Assembly: GCF_021513275.1 (NCBI RefSeq)
Contig: NZ_CP090978.1
Location: forward strand, 1,178,001 to 1,242,000
From: Paenibacillus hexagrammi
GTDB taxonomy: Bacteria > Bacillota > Bacilli > Paenibacillales > NBRC-103111
Direction: 5' to 3'
DNA: 64,000 nucleotides
Made by a program: the position numbers and the translations under genes. Under the pieces are notes generated by a model. That model saw only the letters and a program-made list of their open reading frames with translations, did no database searches and was not told the DNA's origin. Below, piece after piece: positions 45,371 through 55,695 of this stretch. Positions within the stretch are counted from its first letter, which is position 1. Every line of letters starts with the position of its first letter.

Positions 45371-45404
45371 TCTAATGGTGTTAGAATAATCTAATGGCAT
45401 TAGA
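45371..45404. promoter_or_regulatory. Twin palindromic operators for the TetR regulator
   Basis: Box 1, TCTAATGGTGTTAGA (45371-45385), and box 2, TCTAATGGCATTAGA (45390-45404), are 15-bp palindromes; box 2 has perfect arms. Their centres are 19 bases apart, in the 92-93 base gap between divergent VOC and TetR starts. This fits cooperative binding by two TetR dimers. Confidence 0.75.
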
Positions 45405-45448
45405 ATGTCAAGCCGTGTTATACTTCAAGTGAAATGAGGTGTGCGACT

Positions 45449-46162
45449 TTGGCGAGACGACGAAGGACTATTGAGCAGCAGGATGGGCGCGGTGATACGA
45501 TGGGCTCGGGCTATATACCCCTTGATCGGGAACGGATCCTGGGAGCTGCGATTCAGTTGTTAAATGAAGTTGGACTCAAAGAGCTGAGCATGAGAAAAAT
45601 CGCGGATCAGTTACAAGTAAAAACAGCATCGTTATACTATCATGTCAAGGACAAAGAAGAATTAATGCAGCTGCTGTCTGATCGAATATGCAAAGACATG
45701 GTATGGCCGGATTCATCATTGGGTTGGCAGGGACAAATCCTTCAATGGGCGGAGCAGTTCAGAAAGGTATTTCTCTCTTACAGAGATGCGGTAGAATTGT
45801 TCAACCAAACAATAGCGACGGGCCTGGAAAGATTGACTCAAATCGAGCATTTATATCAGCTTCTTACTAATGCGGGATTTCCGGATCGCTACGTCCCATG
45901 GGTTGCATCCATGCTAAAAAATTATGTGCTTGGTTTTGTAGCTGAGAATGCTCAGCTCATGGCGACTGCCAGCAGCCAATACGCATCGTATGAAGATATG
46001 AGCGAGCAGTATGACCAATTTTTCCGCCAGCTGCCGGAAGAGAGGTATCCGAATATAATTCGCCTAGCTTCGTATACAACAAAGACCGATTGGGAGAAAG
46101 AGTTTCAATTCGGGATGGACGTGCTTATAGGCGGTTTAACGGAAAAGTTTAAGAAGGAATAA
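45449..46162 (+). CDS. TetR/AcrR family regulator
   Basis: A protein of about 237 residues. The helix-turn-helix is in LSMRKIADQLQVKTASLYYH VKDKEEL (split here for length), and the C-terminal part resembles TetR_C ligand-binding domains. The likely start is TTG 45449 with GAGGTG 7 bases upstream; an ATG at 45434 overlaps that site. It should repress itself and the divergent VOC gene through the twin operators. Confidence 0.87.
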   Translation: MARRRRTIEQQDGRGDTMGSGYIPLDRERILGAAIQLLNEVGLKELSMRKIADQLQVKTASLYYHVKDKEELMQLLSDRICKDMVWPDSSLGWQGQILQWAEQFRKVFLSYRDAVELFNQTIATGLERLTQIEHLYQLLTNAGFPDRYVPWVASMLKNYVLGFVAENAQLMATASSQYASYEDMSEQYDQFFRQLPEERYPNIIRLASYTTKTDWEKEFQFGMDVLIGGLTEKFKKE

Positions 46163-46196
46163 TGATAAACGGAATAGAGCATATAGTGGATGGAGC

Positions 46197-46268
46197 GCAC
46201 TCCAATTCGTCGACAATGGACACTCAGACTACTGAATATGTTCATGTAGATGAAGGAGTGCTTTTTCC
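46197..46268 (+). terminator. Possible terminator after tetR
   Basis: GCACTCC and GGAGTGC, 45 bases apart, could close a branched stem that leads into TTTTTCC. The long loop makes this less certain. Confidence 0.4.
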
Positions 46269-46298
46269 CCTTGCAGCCACAAAGAATATTTGTTATCC

Positions 46299-46311
46299 TT
46301 GATAGTAACAA
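46299..46311. promoter_or_regulatory. Candidate NAD-regulon operator before pnuC
   Basis: TTGATAGTAACAA differs from the palindrome TTGATAATATCAA at 28154 only in the central base and one arm position. It lies 81 bases before pnuC. Confidence 0.5.
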
Positions 46312-46391
46312 TGTGTTATTAACTAAATGGTACTAAGTGACAGAGTAGTATGTTATCTATCGGAGATTGAATAAAAGTGGGAGGGATGAAC

Positions 46392-47069
46392 ATGAACAAA
46401 ACATGGGGTGGCTGGACTTTTTTTGAAATGGCTTGGCTTGTTTTATTTACCTTGGTGGCTGTGGGATTTACAGTTAGTTCTCACGACACTTTTCTTGGTT
46501 TTACGGTCTTTATTACCGGGGTGCTGTGTGTGGTGCTTGCGGCGAAAGGGAACCTGATGAGCTATGTGTTCGGGATGTACAATACGGTCGGCTATGCGTA
46601 TTTAGCCTATGTCAATGGCCTATTTGGAGAGGTTATGCTGAATCTGCTTTTCTTCGTTCCTATGAACGTCGTTGGCTACTACATGTGGAAAAATAACCGT
46701 CATGATGGCAAGCTTTCCATGCGCCGGATGGAGCTTAAGGGAGTGCTCCTAGTGGCAGGGATCTGCGCAATAGGCAGCCTTCTGCTGGGAATCGGTTTAT
46801 CTTTCGTGCCGGGGCAGAACTCGCCCTATATCGACGCAACAACTACGGTGTTATCGATCGTAGCCACATGGTTAATGGTCAAAAGGTTTAAGGAGCAGTG
46901 GCTGGTTTATATAGTCCTGAACCTGTTTACCGTGCTGCTGTGGGTAATTCGAACGCTGGAGGGCAGTGCTGAGGGACTGTTGATGATCGTCATGTGGAGC
47001 GCGTATCTGGTGAATGCGGTATACGGCTACTACAATTGGAGCAAAGGGGCAAGGGAGGTAGCGCTATGA
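46392..47069 (+). CDS. pnuC: Nicotinamide riboside transporter PnuC
   Basis: A 225-residue membrane protein with about seven hydrophobic segments. The PnuC-type motifs are present: YVFGMYNTVGYAYLAYVNGL and the following NLLFFVPMNVVGYYMWKNNR. It facilitates uptake of nicotinamide riboside, which the next gene product traps by phosphorylation. GGAGGG lies 7 bases before ATG 46392. Its stop overlaps the nadR start (ATGA). Confidence 0.92.
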   Translation: MNKTWGGWTFFEMAWLVLFTLVAVGFTVSSHDTFLGFTVFITGVLCVVLAAKGNLMSYVFGMYNTVGYAYLAYVNGLFGEVMLNLLFFVPMNVVGYYMWKNNRHDGKLSMRRMELKGVLLVAGICAIGSLLLGIGLSFVPGQNSPYIDATTTVLSIVATWLMVKRFKEQWLVYIVLNLFTVLLWVIRTLEGSAEGLLMIVMWSAYLVNAVYGYYNWSKGAREVAL

Positions 47070-48076
47070 AAAAGCTAGGCTTAACGCTGGGCAAGTTTGC
47101 CCCGCTGCATAAAGGGCATCAATTCATGATCGAGACGGCGCTGCAAGAGGTTGATGAATTGATTGTAGTGATCTACGAGACGACGGTCACCCGGGTTCCG
47201 CTTTCTATCCGGGCCAACTGGATTCGCAAGCTCTATCCGGCGGTCCGGGTGATCGAAGCCTGGGATGGACCGGATGGGTACTCGAACGACAGGGAGCATG
47301 AAATCCGGGAAGAGCAGTATATTCTAGGGCTGCTGAAGGGCGAGCAGGTGACGCATTTTTACTCCAGCGAGTTTTATGGAGAGCATATGAGCATCGCTTT
47401 AGGCGCTCTGGACCGGCGTGTGGATGAAGCACGTGAGCGGGTGCCGGTATCGGCTACCATGGTTCGTTCCGACCCCTACAAGTACCGCGAATTTGTAAGT
47501 GAAGTCGTCTATAGGGACTTAATAACGAAAGTGGTTTTCGTAGGGGCGATGTCGACGGGCAAATCGACGATCACTGAAGCGCTGGCGCAGCGGTACCACA
47601 CTACCTTCGCTAGTGAGTATGGGCGCGATTATTGGACGGAGCATCAGGTTGATCGCAGGATCAGCTTTGAAGCGTTCGATGAAATCGCTGTGGGCCATAT
47701 CGAGAGGGAAGAGAGGGCTTTGCTGGAAGCGAACCGGTATCTGTTTGTCGATACCAATGCGATTACGACCTATATGTTTGCTCTGGATTACCACGGCCGG
47801 GCACCGGAACGATTAACCCGAATCGCCCTGGAAAATGCGCAGCGTTACGATTTATTTTTTCTGTGCGACGATGATATTCCTTACGAAGATACGTGGGACC
47901 GCAGTGGGGACCAGAAGCGCCATATTTTTCACAAACAGATTATTGCTGATTTGAAAGATCGGCGGATTCCCTTTATTACGCTGCGGGGAAACTTGGAAGA
48001 AAGAATTCACAAAGTGGAAGAGGTATTGGCGAAGTTTGAACCTTACGGGAACTTTTTCGGGGAGTTAAAGGACTAG
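47066..48076 (+). CDS. nadR: NadR-type NMN adenylyltransferase / ribosylnicotinamide kinase
   Basis: A 336-residue bifunctional enzyme. The N-terminal nucleotidyltransferase has GKFAPLHKGHQF with the HxGH-type site (H15, H18) and the ISxxxR-like SATMVRSDP; the C-terminal kinase has the Walker A GAMSTGKST at about 160. It lacks the N-terminal helix-turn-helix of the enterobacterial NadR repressor, so it is purely enzymatic. It converts nicotinamide riboside to NMN and then NAD. Translationally coupled to pnuC. Confidence 0.92.
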   Translation: MKKLGLTLGKFAPLHKGHQFMIETALQEVDELIVVIYETTVTRVPLSIRANWIRKLYPAVRVIEAWDGPDGYSNDREHEIREEQYILGLLKGEQVTHFYSSEFYGEHMSIALGALDRRVDEARERVPVSATMVRSDPYKYREFVSEVVYRDLITKVVFVGAMSTGKSTITEALAQRYHTTFASEYGRDYWTEHQVDRRISFEAFDEIAVGHIEREERALLEANRYLFVDTNAITTYMFALDYHGRAPERLTRIALENAQRYDLFFLCDDDIPYEDTWDRSGDQKRHIFHKQIIADLKDRRIPFITLRGNLEERIHKVEEVLAKFEPYGNFFGELKD

Positions 48077-48108
48077 AGTAAAGAATGTGTGGAAAGGAGG
48101 CTTCGAAG

Positions 48109-48999
48109 GTGGAGATGCTGGATCGTGATGGACTCACGGAAAGGGAATTTTTGGGGGATTATCGGGCTGAGGATTACGAGCGTCCTTCGGTAGCGGCGGA
48201 CATGGTCATTTTTACAGTGACGAACACAGAGGCGGACAGCTACCGCAAGCTTCCGGACAAAGAACTGCGAATTCTGCTCATTCGCCGGGGAGGTCACCCA
48301 TTCTTGGGCAAGTGGGCGCTTCCAGGCGGTTTCGTGAGACCGGGGGAAACGACGGAGCAGGCTGCGGCAAGGGAACTCCGCGAAGAGACCGGTGTGGCCG
48401 AGGTTTATTTGGAGCAGCTGTACACCTTCAGCGATATAGGCCGCGACCCTCGTACCTGGGTGATGAGCTGCAGCTACATGGCCTTGATCAACAGCGACCA
48501 AGTACAGCTCAAAGCAGGGGATGACGCATCTGATGCAGCCTGGTTCAACGTAACCTATCGGCTGTTACGCGAACAGAAAGAGCATATCCAGGAGGGATAT
48601 GTAAAAACACTGGAATATGAGCTAACGCTTAGCAGTGAAGCAGAAAAGCTTACTGCCGTTGTGAGGCGTACGGTGATGGTCACGCAGACCTCAACTAAAA
48701 CAGATACCTCTATCATATCCAATGACGGATTCGCTTTTGATCATGCGAAGATCATCAGCTGCGCTATTGCACGTCTGCGTGGAAAGGTGAATGATAGTGA
48801 TATTGCGCTGCATTTAATGCCGCGCCTGTTTACCTTAACGGAGCTGCAGCAGGTTTACGAGGTGATATTGGACAAAGAGCTGCTGAAAGCCGCCTTCCGT
48901 CGTAAAGTAACCGATCTTGTAGTGGAGACCGATCATTATACCGAAAATGCGGGACACCGGCCATCGCGGTTGTATCGGAGAAATTTACAATATCTTTAG
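48109..48999 (+). CDS. Nudix-winged-helix protein, paralogue of the cluster 1 regulator
   Basis: A protein of about 296 residues. The Nudix box is intact ([12 protein letters not shown] then [12 protein letters not shown]), so hydrolysis of ADP-ribose or a related nucleotide is likely. The C-terminal [19 protein letters not shown] is the winged helix shared with the protein at 28199; an insertion of about 40 residues separates the two domains. AAAGGAGG lies 8 bases before GTG 48109. It is the third gene of the pnuC-nadR operon. Either protein could be the NAD-regulon repressor. Confidence 0.82.
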   Translation: MEMLDRDGLTEREFLGDYRAEDYERPSVAADMVIFTVTNTEADSYRKLPDKELRILLIRRGGHPFLGKWALPGGFVRPGETTEQAAARELREETGVAEVYLEQLYTFSDIGRDPRTWVMSCSYMALINSDQVQLKAGDDASDAAWFNVTYRLLREQKEHIQEGYVKTLEYELTLSSEAEKLTAVVRRTVMVTQTSTKTDTSIISNDGFAFDHAKIISCAIARLRGKVNDSDIALHLMPRLFTLTELQQVYEVILDKELLKAAFRRKVTDLVVETDHYTENAGHRPSRLYRRNLQYL

Positions 49000-49076
49000 A
49001 CGCCCAATCATTTCCACTAACATTAGCAATCTACAATAGACGGACAGGTAGATTACTAAGATAGGGAGTGATTGAG

Positions 49077-49331
49077 GTGTATTCGTTCAAGCTGAAAAAA
49101 TGGGTTTGCTTGCTGACCCTAGCAGACATGCTAGGAGGTGTGCTTTTAACCGGGACGACCGCGATAGCGTCTGCGGCAGAAGTCCCTGTGGCAGGTACGC
49201 CATATCAGGCCAATGGGGCTTACGACGTTACAGAACCGCACATAGTTAACAATCCAATGTTCGGTAAAGGGCTTGCATTCGCGTCAGGCACCTTTGTCGC
49301 CAATTCGCAGCTCTCAAGCCGGATACATTGA
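49077..49331 (+). pseudogene. Signal peptide and N-terminal piece of the giant SLH nucleotidase
   Basis: The piece encodes a Sec signal peptide (KKWVCLLTLADMLGGVLL, cleavage near ASA-AE) and a short YDVTEPHIVNNPMFGKGLAF segment that in related secreted proteins begins a lamin-tail-type domain. It stops at 49331 after GTFVANSQLSS. The next frame starts directly with the choice-of-anchor I domain, so a lamin-tail domain seems to be missing or the frame is broken. GTG 49077 has AGGGAG 8 bases upstream. Confidence 0.65.
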
Positions 49332-50869
49332 GTATCACGAAAATAGCTTCATACTCCGTTGGGCAAACCAATGCCGATGGAGGCGTAGCGGAGATTGTAA
49401 AATTTAATAAGGATAACGGTAAATTTTATTTGGTTAACGGCTCCGCTGAGCCGCCGACTTTGGACATCGTCTCCTTGCCCGCTAGCGGAGGGACCCTGAC
49501 GAAAGACAAATCGATTGATATCTCTGCTCTTGTAGATTCAAACGAATTTGCATACGGAGATTTAACAAGTGTTGACATTAACACGGCTACGCATAGAATC
49601 GCCATCGTGGTTCAGGAACAAGATGCAAACAAGAACGGGAAGATTCTGCTGCTTGATTACGACGGCAAACCAGTAACATCCTTTGAGGCTGGGGTTCAAC
49701 CGGATATGGTGAAGTTTACATCGGATGGACGCTACATTCTGACTGCCGACGAAGGAGAGCCTCGCACAGCTGGCATGGATCCGCAAGGCAGCGTGACGAT
49801 CGTAGATACGTCAGATCAAACCGTCACTCACGTGAAATTCGATAAGCCCGAGCTGATTGATGATCTTGTTCATATTCGGGGAGCATCCGATTCGTCCGGT
49901 AACATTACGGGCAGCGGCTCAAAAGAGGAAGCAGTTACAGATCTGGAGCCTGAATATATCGCGTTGTCTGGCGATGAGTCCATCGCATACATCAGCTTGC
50001 AGGAGAATAATGCGATCGCCGCTATCCAGATTCCAACCAAAACATTGCTTTCTGTCAAAGGCCTTGGTTACAAGGATTTTAACAAACCAGGAAACTCTTT
50101 GGACTTGGTGAAGGATAGCACGATAAAGCTAGAAAATGTGCCGTTTTTCGGCATGTATATGCCCGATGGTATTGCTTCTTATTCGGTAGACGGTAAGAAT
50201 TATGTATTTACGGCGAATGAAGGCGATGCAACGGATTGGCCTGGAAGAATGAACGGCACATCCATTGGAGATATAAAAGCTGGCTTAAATCCGGCTTCGG
50301 CTGCAGCCGCCTTCTTAAATGGCAAAACTGCGTATGACAAAACTGAAATCGCTGGAGACATGGGCACGGATAACGTCTATTTATACGGTGGAAGATCCTT
50401 CTCCATTTGGAACGCGGATACGATGGGGCAGGTTTACGACAGCGGCAACGATTTTGAAACAATAACCGCCGAGCGGCTTCCTGACAATTTCAACGCCAGT
50501 AACAGTAAGACCGCGATGGACGACCGCAGCGCCAAAAAGGGACCAGAACCGGAATACGTGTGCATTGGTAAAGTTGGAAACCGTGTATTTGCTTTTGTCG
50601 GTCTGGAGAGAATCGGCGGAGTTATGACCTATGATGTCACGGACGTCCAGCATCCGATTTTTGTCAGTTACATCAACACGCGTGAGTTTACACCTAAGAA
50701 TAATTTGGCAACCGATACAGGACCTGAAGGTCTGGAATTTATTCCTGCTTCGGATAGTCCGAATGGATTTCCTCTGCTACTTGTTGCGAACGAGGTAGGG
50801 GCACTGTTTCGGTACTACAGCTTCATATGGACACACTTGCGCTTAAAGGGCCGTCTACCATGCACATAG
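49328..50869 (+). pseudogene. Choice-of-anchor I domain, middle piece of the giant SLH protein
   Basis: An extracellular beta-propeller-like region of about 490 residues: VAEIVKFNKDNGKFYLVNG, FTSDGRYILTADEGEPR, DLEPEYIALSGDESIAYISL and PEGLEFIPASDSPNGFPLLL are typical of choice-of-anchor I/alkaline-phosphatase-like surface proteins. A break at the G run 50798-50801 (one G short) sends the frame to a stop; adding it gives GGTVSVLQLHMDTLALKG, which continues in the third piece. The real product is therefore one polypeptide with the next feature. Confidence 0.75.
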
Positions 50870-53800
50870 GGGAGTCTACCGTCGTTGAAGCGACTTATGG
50901 TGGGTTGCAGCTCAACCCAAGCTCCGGCATTGTATTCACAAGCAGCGATCCAACCGTAGCTGAAATCGAAAGCTCATCAGGAGCCATCACGGCTAAAAAG
51001 GAAGGGCATACGGTTATTACCGCTGTTTATGGAGAATTAAGCGAGCATTACACGCTATCTGTTCAAAGCAGCACACTAAAATTGCAATTGCTGGCGATGA
51101 ACGATTTGCATGGCAACATCGATAGTGTGTTTAACGAAAAAGATTCCGGGATCAATGAAGATCTGGATGGCGATAGCCTGAAAAATAAAGATTTTGGCGG
51201 TATGCAGTACATGGCTGCCTATATCAACGCCAAAAAAGCGGAGAATCCGAATACACTTGTTCTGCATTCTGGAGATATGATCGGAGCGAGCCCGCCGTTA
51301 TCCGCCCTGTTTCACGACGAACCGACGATTGAGATCTTGAATGACATTGGCTTTGATGTCGGTGCCGTAGGGAACCATGAGTTCGACGAGGGGACAGCTG
51401 AGCTGATCCGTATGATTCAAGGCGGGGCCAACGTCGACGGAACAGGCTCACCGACCTACGCGGGGATGAAGTATCCGCTTCTGGGTGCGAACGTTAAGTT
51501 TAAAGCGACCCACGAGCATGCCCTTCCACCGTATGCAATAAAAGAAGTGGATGGTGTTAAGGTCGGCTTCATCGGTGTCGTTACGGAAGAAACGCCAAGC
51601 ATCGTCATTCCGACGGGCATTCAGGACCTTGAGTTTACGGATGCGGTGGAAGCGGTCAACGAAGCAGCGTCCGAATTGAAGGCCCAAGGGGTTAAAACGA
51701 TCATCGTATTAGCTCATATGAGTGCTGACCAAGGAACGGACGGTACTTACACAGGAGAGGCTGTGAATTTGGCCAACAAAGTTGATGATGAGGTCGATGT
51801 TATTTTCGCGGCACATAATCATAAACGGGTGAACACGACAATTGACGGCAAGTTGGTGGTATCTGCATGGGAATACAGCAAAGCCCTCATGGATGCCGAT
51901 TTGGAAATTGACCGCACGACCGGCGATGTGGTTTCGAAGCAAGCAGAAGTCATTTATAACTTCCGTACCGTAACCCCCGTTGTTTCCGTTCAAGCGATTA
52001 TTGATCAATATAAAATGAAAGCCGGTCCGAAGCTGCAGGCTGTCGTCGGCGAGAATGTGAATCCGATGACAAAAGACTATCCGGGCAAAGGCACCGGCAA
52101 AAACAGCGACTATCCACTAGGTAACCTGATCGCCGATGCGATGAAAGCTGAAATGCATGCAGACTTTGCCATGATGAATGGCGGCGGCGTTCGGGCAACA
52201 CTTGATGCGGGGCCTATTACATGGGAAGAGCTGTTCTCGATTCAGCCTTTCAGCAACACGCTGATTAAAGTGGAAGTGACTGGAGCGGATTTGAGGCAAA
52301 TCGTAGAAGCTCAGCTGGGCACGAACCCGCTCTATGGACCGGATTCACATGTTGGCGGATTCCGTTATACTTGGGCGCAGGTCGGCTCAAACCGTAAGGT
52401 GATTGATTTGACATTCCCTGACGGCACGCCGATTCCGGCTGACGGAGCTTATACGCTCGTCGTCAACAGCTTCATGTTTACGAGCAATGATGCTAGGTAT
52501 GTGAAGATGCATACACTAGGCCAGCATTCCGTGCAAGGTCCGGAAGATTTGCAGGCGACCGTTAACTTTGTGAAACAGTACGAGGGTCCGATCAACTATG
52601 AATCGGAGGGCCGTATTCGTGAGGTCGAAGCTCCCGATGCAGGCACAAGCAACGCGGACCTTGCAGCGCTGACGGCGAGCTCAATTCAAGGCTCTCTTCC
52701 ATTGAAGGTTTCGGCAGCAGATCAAACTGAATATTCGGCTAGTGTCGGTGCGAGCGTCAATAGTGTAACTGTAACTGCTGCAGCTTATGCGCCTCAGGCG
52801 ACCATATGGATTGACGGAGAAGCTGGGAACAGCAAGCAAATTGAATTGCGCGAAGGGGCAAACACTGTCATAGTTCAAGTGACTGCTCCAGACGGCATCA
52901 CTCAAAGACTGTACAAGGTGCTCATCACAAAAGCAGCTGCAGTGACGGTTGGAGACGATGTGATCACGCTGACGGACTCTCCGGTGAGCTTGATCGTCCC
53001 AAGCGGAGCAGCGAATAAGCATGTTCAAGTCACGACCGCAACCTATGGAGATACCAAACAAGCTGCTCTGCCGCTTGTAGAGATCAAGGCGAGCACAGCG
53101 ATCGGAGATGTGACGGTATCGATTCCTGATGGTACACGGATATCGGCTCCTGCATCTTGGAGCGGTGCGATACAACTTCCGGTTATTCAAGCAAACAATA
53201 CGGTAAGTGTCCATCATGGAAATGTGAATACCGTCATAGAAGTGGGCTCACCGGACGTATCCCTCACATTTGATAAAGCGGTACGAATTCTTATTCCGAA
53301 TCAAGCGGGTAAAAAAGCCGGGTTTGTACGTGCGGGTCTGTTTACGCCGATTACGAATACAATTAGTGCAGATTCTGGGGCTGCTGCAGACAGCGAGATT
53401 TCGGCCGGAGGTGAAGCGGCAATCAACGTTGGCAGTGATCTGGTAATCTGGACAAAGCATTTTACCCAATTCGTGACGTATACGCCTGTCTCGGGCGGCA
53501 GTAGGTCGAGCAGCGGCGGCTCCAGCTCATCCGCAAGCTATCCTCATTCCGTATCAGCCCAAACAGGCGGTACCATTACGGATAGCGGCGTAACCATCGT
53601 CATACCTACCGATGCATGGAAATCGGACTTCGCCGTGAAAGTTGAAAAAGTGATAGACACAGCAGAATTGATGACAGACAGCACGGTCAAGCTAGTCAGC
53701 GATGTGTTTGAGATCAAAAAAGACCAGGAAGGCGATTTCCTCAAATCAGTAACGATCACTCTGCCTTTCGATAAATCAAAAGTAGATCCTACAAAATCGC

Positions 53801-54501
53801 AGGTGTCGATCTACGGGTATGACGAAACAGCTAAAAAATGGATTGAGTTGGATCAGCCTCAAGTCGATTCTAGTCAATCTGTCGTGACTGGTTCGGTCAA
53901 ACATTTCACGAAATTCGCCGTTCTGGCGACGAAGAAACAGCAAGCTCCAGCACCAACCGCGGGTCCTAATCCAACTAACACTGCTGATTTCTCAGATATC
54001 CGAGGGCATTGGGCGGAGTCTGCGATCAAGGAGCTTGTGAATGATGGCGTCATCGACGGGTATCCAGGAGGAACATTCGCCCCTGAAAAAACGATAACCC
54101 GTGCCGAGTTTGCTTCCATGATTGTCAAAGCATACCAATTAAAAGCGAAGAGCGGTAAGGAATTTGCTGATACCACCGGCCACTGGGCCAAAGATGCTAT
54201 TCATACGGCTGCAGCCTACGGAATTCTAACAGGTTACAGTGATACAACCTTTGGCCCTGACGACCTGATCACTCGCGAACAGATGGCGGCGATCATGGCG
54301 AGAGCAGCGAATGTGCCGCTTGCATCAGGGGAGCTATCCTTCACTGACAAAGAGGATATCTCCGATTGGGCACAAGCATCGGTTGCGGCTGCGGCATCCA
54401 AAGGCCTCCTTAGCGGCTACGAGGACGGCAGCTTCAAGCCTGCGGCACATGCATCACGCGCCGAAGCGGCAACGATTATTTGTAAAGCAATAAACAAATA
54501 A
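50827..54501 (+). pseudogene. SLH-anchored 5'-nucleotidase, C-terminal piece of the giant protein
   Basis: A 1224-codon frame. In order: a Big-2-like domain (about 1-75), a calcineurin-type metallophosphatase (about 80-320, with AMNDLHGN, HSGDMIG, GNHEFDEG and AAHNHKR ligands), a 5'-nucleotidase C-terminal domain (about 400-570, with NLIADAM and MNGGGVRA), a cadherin-like beta-sandwich, a Ser/Gly hinge, a further beta domain and three SLH repeats (DIRGHWAESAIKEL, DTTGHWAKDAIHTA, DISDWAQASVAAA). It should dephosphorylate extracellular nucleotides at the S-layer. It belongs with the two upstream pieces. Confidence 0.85.
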
Positions 54502-54511
54502 GCAACGAATC

Positions 54512-54562
54512 AAGAGGCTGGGCAAAGCTTGAATTTGCTCGGCCTCTTTGGCTTTTTTTTTA
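54512..54562 (+). terminator. Rho-independent terminator
   Basis: AAGAGGC/GCCTCTT and GCAAA/TTTGC form a long stem that leads into a run of nine T. Confidence 0.85.
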
Positions 54563-54660
54563 ATAAAAATTCGATCCATTTCCTTATTCTGATGTATAAT
54601 GCTCAAAGGAAAACAGCTTTAATTGTCGAATCATTTACAAAAAAATTAGGGGAGGGTGCT

Positions 54661-55658
54661 ATGAAGATTCATAGATTCGTCTTCGCGGCATTATTTATCA
54701 TATTTCTGATAGCGCTTACTGCATGCTCTACTAGCCCTATACCGGATCGGCCGCAGCTGACGGTCACTCCTGCAGCTACAGAAACCCCCGAGCCAGTAAA
54801 AAAAGGGAAGGAAATTGTGGTGGGTCTTACGCTGCAAAATCTGAACAATCCTTTTTCGTAGCCATGTCTAAAGGGGCAACTGCGGGCGCCATTCTTCATA
54901 ATGCGGATGTTATCACGGTCAGTGCAGATGGAGACTTGGTAAAGCAAACCGAGCAAATAAAGGAATTTATCAAGAAAAAAGTAAGCGTCATTTTAGTAAA
55001 TGCCGTGGATTCTGTAGGGATAGCAGAAGCGGTCAGTGAAGCTAGAGCAGCCGGCATTCCTGTTATCGCGGTTGATGTAGAAGCTCAGGGTGGCGTGAAT
55101 ACGGTTGTAACCTCCGACAATTATCTTGCAGGCAAATTAGCTGGGGAATATGTTGCGAAACGATTACAAGGTAAAGGAAATGTGGTCATCATCGACGGAC
55201 CGCCTGTATCTGCGGTGACAGATCGGATCGCTGGTTTTAAAGCTGCCATTCAAGCTACTCCCGGAATTAAGATCGCAGCCAACAAGAATGGCTATGGAAG
55301 CAAAGAAGCGACGGCCAAAGTCATGGAGGCACTGCTGCAGGACAAAGAGGTTGGTGCGATTGATGCCGTATTTGCAACCAACGATCCTTCAGGTGTTGGA
55401 GCGAATATCGCCGTAGAACAGGCAGGACGAGACAAGCATATCTTCATTGTGGGAGTAGACGGTGCGCCTGATGCCGTTAAAGCTTTGATGGAAAAGAAGA
55501 GCTTCGCCGCGACTTCCGCGCAATATCCGTTTGAAATGATTAAGCTGGCGATGGATGAAGGCTTTAAAGTTCTGAGAGGCGACAAAATTGAACCGTTAAT
55601 CAAGATCCCGGTTGATTTGATTACGCAAGACAACGTAGAAACCTACAAAGGCTGGTAA
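54661..55658 (+). pseudogene. Ribose-type sugar-binding lipoprotein (first copy), frameshifted
   Basis: A periplasmic-binding-protein type 1 lipoprotein of about 332 residues. The signal peptide ends in the lipobox LTACS. The frame breaks after LQNLNNPF: one more T in the run 54852-54856 restores FVAMSKGAT, exactly as in the second copy at 59660. The rest is intact to VETYKGW. No permease or ATPase is adjacent; it is followed by a response regulator and kinase, so it may be the extracellular sensor of a three-component system. GGGGAGG lies 5-6 bases before ATG 54661. Confidence 0.85.
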
Positions 55659-55695
55659 TGCTGCAGCTAATTCCCTCAGTATGGTGGTGCTCAAA

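Noticed and set aside
47066..48076. NadR as the transcriptional repressor of the NAD clusters
   Set aside because: The protein starts directly with the nucleotidyltransferase domain and has no helix-turn-helix, unlike the enterobacterial NadR.
52681..53217. A 178-codon minus-strand frame in the SLH nucleotidase
   Set aside because: Arg/Cys-rich shadow of a well-supported beta-domain region on the plus strand.
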